DNA of 53,489 bases from Lachnospiraceae bacterium (GCA_022773965.1 JALFNQ010000036.1:1-53489), one strand, 5' to 3'. Counted from the first letter of the stretch, positions 1-9,002 are shown. Numbers and translations: made by a program. The notes: generated by a model not told the origin, from the sequence alone.

Positions 1-53
1 TCACAGCCAAGTGAAATAAATAATATATTCATGTATACTCCTGTATTTATAAA

Positions 54-83
54 GGAAAAAGCCGAAACTGTGCTGCTCCGGCT
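54..83 (-). terminator. Probable rho-independent terminator of the yicC-rpoZ operon
   Basis: Read on the minus strand, AGCCG pairs with CGGCT across a 14-nt loop and is followed by TTTTTCC. It begins about 12 bases after the rpoZ stop, where the operon should end. The stem is only five pairs, so confidence is moderate. Confidence 0.5.
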
Positions 84-95
84 CCTCACTCCCGA

Positions 96-416
96 TTATT
101 CTTCTGCCAGTGTACCTTCTGCTTCGCCGGTATCTGCTACCAGTTCATCTGTAGCTGCACTCACAGGAACAACATCTTCTTCCTCATTCTCACCAAGAAT
201 CTTTACCTTGCCCTCATAAATCTCCTGTACTGCGGTGGAAAGAGGCTTTTTGCCATTTGCGTGTGCTACCAGAGGCTCATCACCTGCGATCAGCTGGCGT
301 GCGCGCTTTGCAGCAGCGATCACGATAGAGTAACGGCTATTGACAACCGGCTCCTCGCCAACCTCAGTGGTATTGTTTACAACTTTCATCAGTTCTACAT
401 AAGACGGATGGATCAT
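96..416 (-). CDS. rpoZ: RNA polymerase omega subunit
   Basis: Omega is the small subunit that wraps the beta-prime C-terminus and helps assemble RNA polymerase. The 106-residue protein has the conserved core SRYSIVIAAAKRARQL (about residues 27-42) and KPLSTAVQEIYEGKV (about 57-71), then a low-complexity acidic tail from about residue 77 that is longer than in minimal omegas. It is last in a yicC-remA-gmk-rpoZ operon. Only two bases separate it from the gmk stop, and its Shine-Dalgarno AAAGGAG lies inside the end of gmk, so translation is probably coupled. The gene order matches Bacillus yloC-remA-gmk-rpoZ. Confidence 0.95.
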   Translation of the reverse strand: MIHPSYVELMKVVNNTTEVGEEPVVNSRYSIVIAAAKRARQLIAGDEPLVAHANGKKPLSTAVQEIYEGKVKILGENEEEDVVPVSAATDELVADTGEAEGTLAEE

Positions 417-418
417 AA

Positions 419-1057
419 TTATTCTCCTTTCGCATAATCTGCTAATTCTGCTTTTATTTGATTGATAAATCCTTCATTTCTAAATATCTTTGTATGTTCA
501 TTCTGTAAAATGGAATGAACCTGCTCCACACATGCTTCCAGCTCGTCATTGACGATCAGGTAATCATATGCCTCCACGCCTGCGCATTCTTCACCTGCAC
601 GGCAAAGTCTTTCGTGAACAACCTGCGGCGATTCTGTTGCTCTGCCGACCAGACGGTTCTTTAACACCTCAAAATTGGGCGGTGTTACAAAAAGAAGCAC
701 GGTATCAGGGTATTTCTCCTTGATCTTTAACGCACCCTGTATCTCAATCTCAAGAATGACATCCTTACCCTTTGCAAGCTGTTCCTGCACATATGACTTT
801 GGTGTCCCATAATAGTTATTCACGTATCTGGCATACTCTAACAGCTCATCCTTCTCGATCATTTCCTCAAACTGTTCCACTGACCGGAAAAAATACTCGC
901 GGCCGTCTTCCTCTCCCGGACGGGGAGCACGGGTAGTTGCCGAGATCGACAATGCATAATTTTGCGGATATTTTTCCATCAGGCGTTTCATGATCGTACC
1001 TTTACCGGAACCGGAAAAACCGGATACAACGGTCAAAATACCAGTCTGTGCTTCCAT
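419..1057 (-). CDS. gmk: Guanylate kinase
   Basis: Phosphorylates GMP to GDP with ATP in the cytosol, an essential step of guanine nucleotide synthesis. The P-loop GFSGSGKG lies at residues 13-20. The GMP-binding segment (SATTRAPRPGEEDGREYFF) follows at about residues 39-57. The length of 212 residues is normal for the family. The start is set by GGAGG about nine bases upstream, inside the end of remA. Position between remA and rpoZ is the conserved Firmicutes arrangement. Confidence 0.97.
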   Translation of the reverse strand: MEAQTGILTVVSGFSGSGKGTIMKRLMEKYPQNYALSISATTRAPRPGEEDGREYFFRSVEQFEEMIEKDELLEYARYVNNYYGTPKSYVQEQLAKGKDVILEIEIQGALKIKEKYPDTVLLFVTPPNFEVLKNRLVGRATESPQVVHERLCRAGEECAGVEAYDYLIVNDELEACVEQVHSILQNEHTKIFRNEGFINQIKAELADYAKGE

Positions 1058-1059
1058 TA

Positions 1060-1320
1060 TTATTCCTCCTCTGTGCTGTCATTGCGATTTTTCATTCTTC
1101 CTGAAAGCGTATCCGGAAGCAGTGCTGACAGGATCACCCGGTCATTTTCCGTAAAGATCACTGCTCTGGTACGACGTCCCTGTGTGGCATCGATCAGTCT
1201 GGATTCCTCTTTTGCTTTCTGGATCATGCGCTTTGCCGGCGCAGAATCCGGGGTGATCATGGCAATAATTTTATCTGCATTGACGATATTGCCAAAGCCG
1301 ATGTTCATAAAATTATTCAA
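1060..1320 (-). CDS. remA: RemA-like DNA-binding regulator (DUF370)
   Basis: RemA in Bacillus is a small DNA-binding activator of extracellular matrix and osmoprotection genes; the targets here are unknown. The family signature is clear: NIGFGNIVNADKIIAMITPDSAPAKRM followed by IDATQGRRTRAVI. Two starts are possible. TTG at 1320 gives MNNFMNIGFGN, lines up with the longer N-terminus of RemA relatives, and overlaps the yicC stop by eight bases (TTGAATAA). ATG at 1308 is shorter. Neither has a well-placed Shine-Dalgarno, so translation is probably coupled to yicC. Its place before gmk is conserved in Firmicutes. Confidence 0.9.
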   Translation of the reverse strand: MNNFMNIGFGNIVNADKIIAMITPDSAPAKRMIQKAKEESRLIDATQGRRTRAVIFTENDRVILSALLPDTLSGRMKNRNDSTEEE

Positions 1321-2191
1321 TGTTCTGTATCTGCTCCCTTACTTTTTCAATGTCAGTCTTGAGGTTGATACCGGTATCTGAAATGGACAGATCATTGGAT
1401 TTTGACAGGATCGTGTTCGCCTCACGGTTCATCTCCTGAGCGATAAAATCCAGCTTGCGCCCTACACTACCTCCGGCGATGAGTACATCCTTCATGCCCT
1501 TGATATGGCTGCGCAACCGCACCATCTCCTCATCCACACAGATCTTGTCGGCAAACAGCGTCACCTCGGTGGCAATACGACTCTCATCGATCTGGGCATC
1601 TGCCAGGAGATCCTGAATCTTTGCCTGTAATTTGCTGCGGTATTCAGAGATGATCTCCGGTGAGCGCTGTTCGATATAGTCCACATAGCTGTTCATCTGT
1701 GTGAGTTTGTCGATCAAATCATTTTTCAGATGTTCACCCTCGATGATCCGGGCCTCCACGAACTTTTCACAGGCACCGCGCACAGCCTTCTCCAAAACTG
1801 TCCACAGTTCTTTTTCATCCGTGTCCTCTTCCTCCATGACAAATACGTCCGGATAACGCGAAAGAGTACTGACTCTGATGTCGTTCTCAAGACCAAAGGT
1901 CTCTGACATCTGCTTCAGATAATTCAGATACTGTCCTGCCAGCTGCTCATTATATTTCAGGGCATAGCCAGCTTCTGACAAATCCTCATAGGAAACAAAT
2001 ACATCCACCTTTCCGCGCTCCATATACTCTTTGAGTACACTGCGGATCGAGCTTTCAAAAATACTGAGTTTTTTCGGCATCTTGACACTGACATCCAGAT
2101 AACGGTGATTGACTGCCTTGATCTCAACAGTCATCTTCCACTGTTCATCTGCCACCTCGCATCTTCCGAAGCCGGTCATACTTTTTATCAT
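1313..2191 (-). CDS. yicC: YicC/YloC family endoribonuclease
   Basis: Members of this family are RNA endonucleases (YicC in E. coli, YloC in Bacillus); the physiological targets here are not known. The protein starts with the typical MIKSMTGFGR. It has the N-terminal YicC domain (KAVNHRYLDVSVKMPK) and ends with the C-terminal DUF1732 region including DKICVDEEMVRLRSHI and GRKLDFIAQEMNREANT. The ORF track begins four codons upstream at a TTG, but GGAGG five bases before the ATG at 2191 decides for the shorter form of 292 residues. It is first gene of the operon, behind a near-consensus promoter. Confidence 0.93.
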   Translation of the reverse strand: MIKSMTGFGRCEVADEQWKMTVEIKAVNHRYLDVSVKMPKKLSIFESSIRSVLKEYMERGKVDVFVSYEDLSEAGYALKYNEQLAGQYLNYLKQMSETFGLENDIRVSTLSRYPDVFVMEEEDTDEKELWTVLEKAVRGACEKFVEARIIEGEHLKNDLIDKLTQMNSYVDYIEQRSPEIISEYRSKLQAKIQDLLADAQIDESRIATEVTLFADKICVDEEMVRLRSHIKGMKDVLIAGGSVGRKLDFIAQEMNREANTILSKSNDLSISDTGINLKTDIEKVREQIQNIE

Positions 2192-2288
2192 AAAATCCTC
2201 CAATACCCATGACGAATGATCATCCCCATGGAAAAATCTTTGTCCCCTGCATCACCTTTTCTCCCATTCGGTATGCATAATCATCGTT

Positions 2289-2317
2289 ATTATAAGTCAA
2301 ATGTTTTCATTCGTCAA
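2289..2317 (-). promoter_or_regulatory. SigA-type promoter of the yicC-remA-gmk-rpoZ operon
   Basis: On the minus strand, TTGACG and TATAAT are separated by 17 bases. The start point would fall near 2282, giving a leader of about 90 bases before the yicC ATG. Confidence 0.75.
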
Positions 2318-2327
2318 ATGTTTTAAA

Positions 2328-2363
2328 AAAAAGCAGTGCCAGACACCAAAAGGAGTCTGACAC
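2328..2363 (-). terminator. Orphan terminator-like hairpin between two divergent promoters
   Basis: The minus strand reads GTGTCAGAC, a short T-rich loop, GTCTGGCAC and then TGC and a run of eight T. One base pair is G-U on the minus strand but a C/A mismatch on the plus strand, so the structure favours minus-strand RNA. It lies upstream of the yicC promoter and no annotated gene reads into it. Confidence 0.6.
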
Positions 2364-2423
2364 CACGTTCTGTCTCAATTTTTTAGAATCCATCAAAAAG
2401 ACAGACAAAAGTAAGACAAATGA

Positions 2424-2453
2424 TTGACTTTCCACGACTATTTCTATTAAAAT
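2424..2453 (+). promoter_or_regulatory. Promoter of rqcH
   Basis: TTGACT and TAAAAT lie 18 bases apart, 35 bases before the rqcH ATG. It diverges from the yicC promoter. Confidence 0.6.
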
Positions 2454-2487
2454 ATCACGAAAAGACGTTTAAAGGAGGACTTTTCTC

Positions 2488-4236
2488 ATGGCTTTTGACG
2501 GAATTGTCGTTGCAAATATTATAAATGAACTGAACAAGACTGTAAAAGGCGGGCGCATCAGTAAGATCGCACAGCCGGAAAGCGATGCTCTGATGCTCAC
2601 CATCAAGGGCAGCGACGGACAGCACCGCCTCTCCATTTCTGCCAGCGCTTCCCTGCCCTTCGTGTATCTGACTGCTACCAATAAGCCAAGCCCCATGACG
2701 GCACCAAATTTCTGTATGCTGCTGCGCAAATTTATCGCTAACGGGCGGGTCACGGACATCACGCAGCCGGGGTTAGAGCGCATCATCTGCTTTACCATCG
2801 AGCATCTGGACGAGCTGGGTGATCTGCGAAAAAAGCGGCTGATTGTTGAACTCATGGGCAAGCACAGCAATATCATCTTCTGCGATGAAAATGACCGGAT
2901 CATTGACAGCATCAAGCATATTCCCGCCTCAGTCAGCTCCGTGCGGGAGGTGCTGCCCGGCCGGGACTATTTTATTCCGAATACACAGGAAAAATGCGAC
3001 CCGCTGACCGCGACACCCCAGACGATCCTCGCCGATGCCTGCAGCCGTTCCCTTCCCCTTTCAAAGGCACTCTATCTCACCTACACCGGCATCAGTCCCA
3101 CAGTGGCAAATGAGGTATGCCACCGCGCCGGACTGGACGCAGACGCCCATATGGACAGCCTTTCCGAGGACGAAAAGCTGCATTTTGCCAACGAATTCTA
3201 CTGGCTGATCTGCGATATCAAAGAACAGAAATTCACTCCATGCATGATCAAAAAGGGCGCGGAGCCCATCGAATTTTCTGCGGTAGCTCTGCGGGAATAC
3301 GGAGATTTTTCGGACTATACGATTGAAAACTACGACTCCATCTCCACGGTGCTGGAGCGCTACTACGCGGACAAGGATCTCTACACCCGTATCCGTCAGA
3401 AATCCGTGGACCTGCGCCGGATCGTAAATACAGCACTGGAGCGCGATGTCAAAAAGCTCTCCCTGCAGCAAAAACAGCTGCGTGATACGGAAAAACGTGA
3501 CAAATACAAGGTGTATGGGGAACTGTTACAGGCCTACGGCTACGGTGTCGAGGAAGGTGCCACGAAGTTAGAGGCACTCAATTATTATTCAAACGAGATG
3601 ATCACCATTCCGCTGGATCCGCAGCTTAGCGCACAGGAAAATGCCCAGAAATATTTTGCAAAGTATGGCAAATTAAAGCGCACCTGTGAGGCGCTGCAGC
3701 AACTGACCGTTGAGGTGCAGGATGAGATCACCTATCTGGAATCCGTGGCAAACTCTCTGGATATCGCTGTCACGGAGGAGGATTTGTCTGCCATCAAGGT
3801 GGAACTGACCGAGAGTGGATTTATTAAAAAACACACGTCAAAAAAGGGAGCAAAAGCTTCTAAGAGTAAGCCTTTTCACTATCGCAGCAATGACGGCTTT
3901 GATATTTTTATCGGAAAAAATAACCTGCAGAATGAGGAGCTGACCTTTAAGGTGGCCAACGGCGGTGACTGGTGGTTTCATGCAAAGGGAATGCCCGGAT
4001 CTCATGTCATTGTAAAAACGGAAGGAAAAGAGCTTCCCGACCGCACCTTTGAGGAAGCAGCAAAGCTCGCCGGCTATTATTCCAAGGGACGCGGCGTAGA
4101 AAAAATTGAAATTGATTATCTGCAACGAAAAAATGTAAAAAAACCGAACGGTTCTGCGCCGGGCTTTGTTGTCTATTATACGAATTATTCCATGACGATA
4201 CACCCGGATATTTCAGACATTCCATTTATTGAATAA
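2488..4236 (+). CDS. rqcH: Ribosome quality control factor RqcH (NFACT family)
   Basis: RqcH binds stalled 50S-peptidyl-tRNA complexes and recruits tRNA-Ala to add C-terminal alanine tails that mark nascent chains for degradation. Older annotations call the family fibronectin-binding protein. The 582-residue protein has the NFACT-N start (MAFDGIVVANIINEL), a central charged coiled-coil region (about 300-430), and an NFACT-R domain with DWWFHAKGMPGSHV at about residues 494-507. Shine-Dalgarno AAAGGAGG precedes the ATG. It is divergent from yicC, as yloA neighbours yloC in Bacillus. Confidence 0.95.
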   Translation: MAFDGIVVANIINELNKTVKGGRISKIAQPESDALMLTIKGSDGQHRLSISASASLPFVYLTATNKPSPMTAPNFCMLLRKFIANGRVTDITQPGLERIICFTIEHLDELGDLRKKRLIVELMGKHSNIIFCDENDRIIDSIKHIPASVSSVREVLPGRDYFIPNTQEKCDPLTATPQTILADACSRSLPLSKALYLTYTGISPTVANEVCHRAGLDADAHMDSLSEDEKLHFANEFYWLICDIKEQKFTPCMIKKGAEPIEFSAVALREYGDFSDYTIENYDSISTVLERYYADKDLYTRIRQKSVDLRRIVNTALERDVKKLSLQQKQLRDTEKRDKYKVYGELLQAYGYGVEEGATKLEALNYYSNEMITIPLDPQLSAQENAQKYFAKYGKLKRTCEALQQLTVEVQDEITYLESVANSLDIAVTEEDLSAIKVELTESGFIKKHTSKKGAKASKSKPFHYRSNDGFDIFIGKNNLQNEELTFKVANGGDWWFHAKGMPGSHVIVKTEGKELPDRTFEEAAKLAGYYSKGRGVEKIEIDYLQRKNVKKPNGSAPGFVVYYTNYSMTIHPDISDIPFIE

Positions 4237-4254
4237 ATTTGAAAAACTTGTTAC

Positions 4255-4283
4255 GTTTATTTTGATTTTCTCCTCACATACTA
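4255..4283 (+). promoter_or_regulatory. Candidate sigma-G forespore promoter of the ssp gene
   Basis: CATACTA matches the sigma-G -10 consensus and is preceded 17 bases upstream by GTTTA, a partial match to the sigma-G -35. This fits forespore expression of the spore protein gene 110 bases downstream. Confidence 0.5.
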
Positions 4284-4336
4284 TGACTACCAACAGCAAA
4301 CAAGCTGTTGATCATATACAAAAGCAAATAACCAAT

Positions 4337-4364
4337 TGTAACTGTAAGGCACTTCAAACAGTTA
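4337..4364 (+). repeat. Short palindromic repeat, GTAACTG family (copy A)
   Basis: GTAACTG and CAGTTAC form a perfect 7-bp inverted repeat around a 14-base centre containing CACTTC. The outer arms match the 22324 element. It sits in the 5' leader of ssp, so it would be transcribed and could fold upstream of the ribosome binding site. No flanking direct repeat is visible. Confidence 0.55.
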
Positions 4365-4393
4365 CCGGGCATTTACAAAGGAGGAAATTCAAT

Positions 4394-4594
4394 ATGTCAA
4401 GCAAGAATACTACTTCTGTACCTGAGGCAAAGGAAGCGATGAATCGTTTTAAATATGAGGTTGCAAGCGAGCTGGGTGTGCCGTTAAAGGACGGCTACAA
4501 CGGTGATCTCACCTCCAGACAGAACGGTTCTGTCGGTGGCTATATGGTCAAGAAAATGATCGAGGCACAGGAGAAACAGATGGCAGGCAAATAA
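4394..4594 (+). CDS. Alpha/beta-type small acid-soluble spore protein
   Basis: These proteins coat and protect DNA in the dormant spore and are degraded by the GPR protease on germination. The 66-residue protein has the family core FKYEVASELGVPL with the expected GPR cleavage region, and the second helix GSVGGYMVKKMIEAQEKQ. The ORF track extends 55 codons upstream, but AAAGGAGG eight bases before the ATG at 4394 and the family length fix this start. A likely sigma-G promoter and a palindromic repeat lie upstream, and a strong terminator follows. It shows that the organism's lineage sporulates. Confidence 0.93.
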   Translation: MSSKNTTSVPEAKEAMNRFKYEVASELGVPLKDGYNGDLTSRQNGSVGGYMVKKMIEAQEKQMAGK

Positions 4595-4608
4595 ACGCTG
4601 TCAAAAAC

Positions 4609-4653
4609 AAAAATGCGCTCACCGCAGGATACCTGCGGCGGGCGCATTTTTTT
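4609..4653. terminator. Bidirectional terminator between ssp and recG
   Basis: AAAAATGCGC pairs with GCGCATTTTT and CCGCAGG pairs with CCTGCGG around a three-base loop. There is a T run on the plus side and a matching A run on the other, so it can serve both the ssp transcript and the convergent recG transcript. Confidence 0.9.
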
Positions 4654-4696
4654 CGCATATCTCCCGCGTAAAAGGGAATACACAAACGCTTCGCTG

Positions 4697-6754
4697 CTAC
4701 AGGCTCAGCGTCACATCACCCTTTTCAAATATTTCTTTCATCTTCATACGCAGATTTTCATGTTTTTCCATCTGCAAGCCGGGGTCTTCCGTTAAAATTC
4801 GTTTTACCTCGTCAGAGGCGTGTTGAAGCACTTTTGCATCCGTATAAATATCCGCGATCAGAAAGCTCATATCGCCGGATTGTCGAATGCCAAAGAAATC
4901 TCCCGGTCCCCGCAGCTTCAAGTCCTCAGAGGCGATAAAAAATCCATCGTTTGATCGATTTAATATATCCAGACGCTCCTTCGCCCGGTCGGAATCCGAA
5001 GCATTCATCATAATGCAGTAGGATTGTGCACTGCCGCGGCCCACACGCCCCCGCAGCTGATGGAGCTGTGCCAAACCAAAACGGTCTGCATTCTCGATCA
5101 TCATGACGGTGGCATTTGGCACATTGACGCCGACTTCGATCACAGTCGTGGACACCAGAATGTCTGTCTTATGATCTTTGAAATCCTCCATGACCTGATT
5201 TTTCTCAGCCGCCTTCATCTTTCCATGCAGGCAGGCAATGCGCACACCAGGCGACAAGGAAGCTTTCAGCTGCTCCGTATAGTCGGTTACATTGTTTGCG
5301 TCAAAGTTTTCCGATGCCTCCACCAGCGGACAAATGATGTACACCTGATGTCCCGCCGCGATCTCTTTTTCCAGAAAGGCGTTCGCTTTCTGGCGGTAAG
5401 CCTCTCCTACCACACAGTTTTTGATGGGAAGTCTGGTGGCGGGCACTTCGTCCATGACAGAGATCGCCATATCGCCATATAAAATAATGGCCAGCGTCCG
5501 CGGAATCGGTGTCGCACTCATGACAAGGATGTGGGGCGTCTGTCCTTTCTCTGCAAAGGTCTCCCGCTGGCGCACACCAAAGCGGTGCTGTTCGTCTGTG
5601 ATGACCAGAGCCAGATTCTCATATTCCACCGCTTCCTGGATCAGCGCATGGGTACCAACGATCAGTGCATCCGGATGTGCGGCAATCTGCGCCCGGGCTT
5701 CACGCTTTTGCCTGGCTGTCATGGATCCGGTCAGTAAAACGATCGTTTTTTCGATACCAAACCGCTCACACAGCTCCAAAAAAGACTGTTCATGCTGTTT
5801 TGCGAGTACCTCTGTGGGAGCCATGATCGCCGACTGATAACCACTGTCGGAGGCATAGAGCATCGCAAGGAACGCAACGATCGTCTTTCCGCTGCCTACA
5901 TCTCCCTGAATGAGCCGCTGCATAAGCACCTCACCCTGCATATCCTTTAAAATTTCATCCAGTGTACGACGCTGCGCGGCCGTCAATGCATAGGGAAGCT
6001 GACCGATATATGTGTCAAGCTCTGCCGGATCACCAAAATGATGGGGATTTTCCTGCCTTTCCTCCCCGTTTTTCTGCAGCTGCATGGTCATCAGAAACAG
6101 GAAAAACTCGTCAAATACAAGCCGTCTGCGAGCCCAGGTAAGCGTATCCATGGAATCCGGAAAATGGATCTGGTCAAGGGCATAGTTATATTCTGCCAGA
6201 TCGTATTTCTGCCGGACATCCGTTGGCAGATAATCAAAAAAGCTGTCGCAGGAATCCAACGCATTCCGAATGGTTTTCATCAAAAATTTGTTTGTAATGC
6301 CTCTTGTCAGAGCGTAGACCGGCTGCATCGTTTCCTCAACCGCCTGGTAATCCTCCGGTGAGAATAACGCAGGCTGCTCCATGTGGAACGTACCGTTTTT
6401 GTCCGTTACTTTTCCATACAGAATCACCGTTTTTCCTTTTTTCAAACTGCTGGCAATATATGGCAGGCGAAACCAGATCGCCTCAAATTTCGTCTCTGTA
6501 TATTCTGCCTTTAGCACTGTGATTGTCATGGCCCGGGTACGGCGCATCACAGCCGCCTTTTCGATGCGCACGACCACTGCGGCCCTTGCGCCGTCATATA
6601 ATTGATCAATCTCTACCGCGCGGGGATATTTCACATAATCTCTGGGAAAATGAAGGAGTATATCACCAATGGTGTATACTCCCATATTTTGTAAAAGTCC
6701 TTCAGTTTTTTCCCCTACGCCCTTCACTTTGCGGATAGGTGCAGTTAATTCCAT
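4697..6754 (-). CDS. recG: ATP-dependent DNA helicase RecG
   Basis: RecG remodels stalled replication forks and branch-migrates Holliday junctions. The 685-residue protein shows an N-terminal wedge/OB domain (about residues 50-150), Walker A GDVGSGKT at 284-291, the DEQH box at 387-390 (ITDEQHRFG), and helicase motifs SATPIPRT and QLRGRVGRG. Length and motif order are normal for the family. Its Shine-Dalgarno (GGAG) lies in the last codon of fakA, six bases upstream, so it is in an asp23-fakA-recG operon. Confidence 0.97.
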   Translation of the reverse strand: MELTAPIRKVKGVGEKTEGLLQNMGVYTIGDILLHFPRDYVKYPRAVEIDQLYDGARAAVVVRIEKAAVMRRTRAMTITVLKAEYTETKFEAIWFRLPYIASSLKKGKTVILYGKVTDKNGTFHMEQPALFSPEDYQAVEETMQPVYALTRGITNKFLMKTIRNALDSCDSFFDYLPTDVRQKYDLAEYNYALDQIHFPDSMDTLTWARRRLVFDEFFLFLMTMQLQKNGEERQENPHHFGDPAELDTYIGQLPYALTAAQRRTLDEILKDMQGEVLMQRLIQGDVGSGKTIVAFLAMLYASDSGYQSAIMAPTEVLAKQHEQSFLELCERFGIEKTIVLLTGSMTARQKREARAQIAAHPDALIVGTHALIQEAVEYENLALVITDEQHRFGVRQRETFAEKGQTPHILVMSATPIPRTLAIILYGDMAISVMDEVPATRLPIKNCVVGEAYRQKANAFLEKEIAAGHQVYIICPLVEASENFDANNVTDYTEQLKASLSPGVRIACLHGKMKAAEKNQVMEDFKDHKTDILVSTTVIEVGVNVPNATVMMIENADRFGLAQLHQLRGRVGRGSAQSYCIMMNASDSDRAKERLDILNRSNDGFFIASEDLKLRGPGDFFGIRQSGDMSFLIADIYTDAKVLQHASDEVKRILTEDPGLQMEKHENLRMKMKEIFEKGDVTLSL

Positions 6755-6759
6755 AAGGT

Positions 6760-8430
6760 TTACTCCACAGATAAAATATAATAATAGATGGGCTGTCCGC
6801 CATTATTGACCTCCACTTCAAGATCCTCATATTTCTCCTGAAGCTCGTCCGCCAGCGCCTGTGCATCCTCTCCAGATACATCCTCTCCGTAATAAAGGCT
6901 GATAATACCGCTCTCATCGTCCACAAGCTGATCTACCATCTCAAGCAACGTCTCATTCATGTCAGTGCCAACTGATAAAATACCGCTGTCACCAATGCCC
7001 ATAAAATCATTTTCTTTGATCTCTTTGTCATCAATCACCGTATCGCGCACCGCATAGGTGATCTGTCCGCTCTTCACATTTGCCAGCTCCTCTGTCATAC
7101 GTGACGCATTTTCCTCAGCGCTCTGCTCAGGAATATAATTGATCAGCGCACTGATACCCTGAGGAATGGTCTTTGTCGGAATGACGTAAACCTTTTTCTC
7201 TTTTGAGAGTGTAGCTGCCTGATTTGCCGCAAGAATGATATTTTTATTGTTTGGCAGCACAAAAACATTCTTCGCGGGAACCTTTACAATGGCATTTAAA
7301 ATGTCATCCGTACTGGGGTTCATCGTCTGACCACCCTCGATGATCACATCAACGCCGAGTCCGCTGAAGATCTCACTGAGACCTGCACCAGCGGAAACAC
7401 TGATAAAGCCCATCTCCTTTAATTCTACAGGAGCAGCCGCCTCTTCCTGTGCCTGTGCAGCCGCCAATTTCTGGGCATCCTTGATCAGACGCTCCTGATG
7501 CTCCTCGCGCATATTATCGATCTTGATCTTACTGAGAGAACCATGCTTCAATGCCTCCTGAATTGCAAGTCCCGGATCATTGGTATGTACATGGGTCTTT
7601 ACGATCTCGTCATCAGCAACCACTACGATAGAATCACCGATGGAGGTCAGAAACGCCTTGTACTTTGCCACCTGCTCATCACTCAAAGGCTGATTTAAGA
7701 CAATAATAAACTCTGTACAGTAACCGAATTTGATCTCAGCCTCTGTCTCGGCAGAAATCTTTGTGATGCCGCCAACAGACTTTGCCTGCTTTAGACTGCT
7801 ATAGTCGATCTCCTTGCCCATCAGCGCGTCATAGGCGCCCTGCAGAACAACCACCAGTCCCTGTCCGCCGGAATCCACAACACCTGCCTGCTTTAAAACC
7901 GGCAGCATGTCCGGAGTCTTCTTTAATACACGCTCTGCCTCATCAATGACCGCCTTCATAAATACCGCCAGATCGTCTGTCTCCTCTACCATCTCGATAG
8001 CCTTATCGGCAGCGCCTCTTGCAACGGTCAGGATCGTGCCCTCCTTCGGCTTCATAACCGCTTTGTAAGCAGTCTCGACAGCTTTGTCACAAGCCTCTGC
8101 GAGAACGACAGTATCAATGTATTCATAGTTTGCGATCACCTTTGTAAAACCGCGAAACAGCTGTGAAAGAATCACGCCGGAATTTCCCCTTGCGCCCCGC
8201 AGAGAACCGGATGAGATGGCCTTTGCCACAGACTTCATATCCTTTTTCTCAAGACCGCCGACCTCCTTTGCCGCAGCGAGGATCGTCATGGACATATTTG
8301 TTCCGGTATCGCCATCCGGCACTGGAAATACATTCAGTTCATTGATCCATTCTTTTTTTGCCTCCAGGTTGTTGGCACCTGCCAGAAACATCCTGGCCAG
8401 CAGCGATGCATCTATCTTCTCTATTCCCAC
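6760..8430 (-). CDS. fakA: DAK2-domain fatty acid kinase subunit (FakA/YloV family)
   Basis: FakA phosphorylates fatty acids that are held by FakB (DegV-family) partners. The DAK2 nucleotide-binding motif NVFPVPDGDTGTNMS is at about residues 33-47, followed by GARGNSGVILSQL, and the C-terminal DegV-like half contains NNKNIILAANQA. No FakB gene lies in this window. The start is a GTG at 8430, supported by AGGAGG eight bases upstream that overlaps the asp23 stop. The asp23(yloU)-fakA(yloV)-recG order is conserved in Firmicutes. The residue segment 325-340 is alanine-rich and probably a linker. Confidence 0.92.
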   Translation of the reverse strand: MGIEKIDASLLARMFLAGANNLEAKKEWINELNVFPVPDGDTGTNMSMTILAAAKEVGGLEKKDMKSVAKAISSGSLRGARGNSGVILSQLFRGFTKVIANYEYIDTVVLAEACDKAVETAYKAVMKPKEGTILTVARGAADKAIEMVEETDDLAVFMKAVIDEAERVLKKTPDMLPVLKQAGVVDSGGQGLVVVLQGAYDALMGKEIDYSSLKQAKSVGGITKISAETEAEIKFGYCTEFIIVLNQPLSDEQVAKYKAFLTSIGDSIVVVADDEIVKTHVHTNDPGLAIQEALKHGSLSKIKIDNMREEHQERLIKDAQKLAAAQAQEEAAAPVELKEMGFISVSAGAGLSEIFSGLGVDVIIEGGQTMNPSTDDILNAIVKVPAKNVFVLPNNKNIILAANQAATLSKEKKVYVIPTKTIPQGISALINYIPEQSAEENASRMTEELANVKSGQITYAVRDTVIDDKEIKENDFMGIGDSGILSVGTDMNETLLEMVDQLVDDESGIISLYYGEDVSGEDAQALADELQEKYEDLEVEVNNGGQPIYYYILSVE

Positions 8431-8442
8431 TTATCTTTCCTC

Positions 8443-8802
8443 CTAATCGATTACTCGTACGCCTTCTACGGAAATATTGATCTTTTTAATCTTCATTCCG
8501 GTAAACTCTTCCACACGATACTTCACAGTCTCCATCAGATTATCCGAAACAGTGAAAATACTCACTCCATAGGAAACAATGACATGAAAATCAATACTGA
8601 TCTCATTATGGTCATCAACAGTCACATTTATACCATGTGAGAGGTAATCTCTTTTCAACAACTTTACAAGACCGTCCTTCATGTTCACCGCAGCCATGCC
8701 AACGATACCGAAGCACTCCACCGCAACAGAACCTGCATAAGTGGCAATCACATCCGGATCAATGGTAACAGTACCTAAAGAATTGGTTAATTGTCCATTC
8801 AT
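8443..8802 (-). CDS. Asp23/Gls24 family envelope stress protein (YloU-like)
   Basis: Small conserved protein whose relatives sit near the membrane in Gram-positives and influence envelope stress. The 119 residues show the family pattern: VTIDPDVIATYAGSVAVECFGIVGM at the start, then DFHVIVSYG and a C-terminal VNISV-like strand (KKINISVEGVRV). The ORF track begins two codons earlier at TTG. GGAGG seven bases before ATG 8802 sets the start. It precedes fakA with the fakA ribosome binding site overlapping its stop. Confidence 0.92.
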   Translation of the reverse strand: MNGQLTNSLGTVTIDPDVIATYAGSVAVECFGIVGMAAVNMKDGLVKLLKRDYLSHGINVTVDDHNEISIDFHVIVSYGVSIFTVSDNLMETVKYRVEEFTGMKIKKINISVEGVRVID

Positions 8803-8968
8803 AGTCAAACCTCCATATCGTCATTCGGTAGCTGCGTATTTTCCTTAAAAACAAGTGAAAAGCATAATTTTGCAGATTACACAGTACCATATTCCTCTAT
8901 ATTCTATACCATCCACAGAAAAAAATAAACATATATTTGATTATTTTGCAATTTTTTTCAAATTATTC

Positions 8969-8997
8969 TTGCATTACATATTTGTATCTGATAAAAT
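8969..8997 (+). promoter_or_regulatory. Promoter of rpmB
   Basis: TTGCAT and TAAAAT separated by 17 bases lie about 70 bases before the rpmB start. Confidence 0.6.
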
Positions 8998-9002
8998 GTC
9001 CT

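Noticed and set aside
4229-4393. N-terminal extension of the spore protein ORF (121-codon form)
   Set aside because: It spans the promoter and a palindromic repeat, and AAAGGAGG and family length both place the start at 4394.
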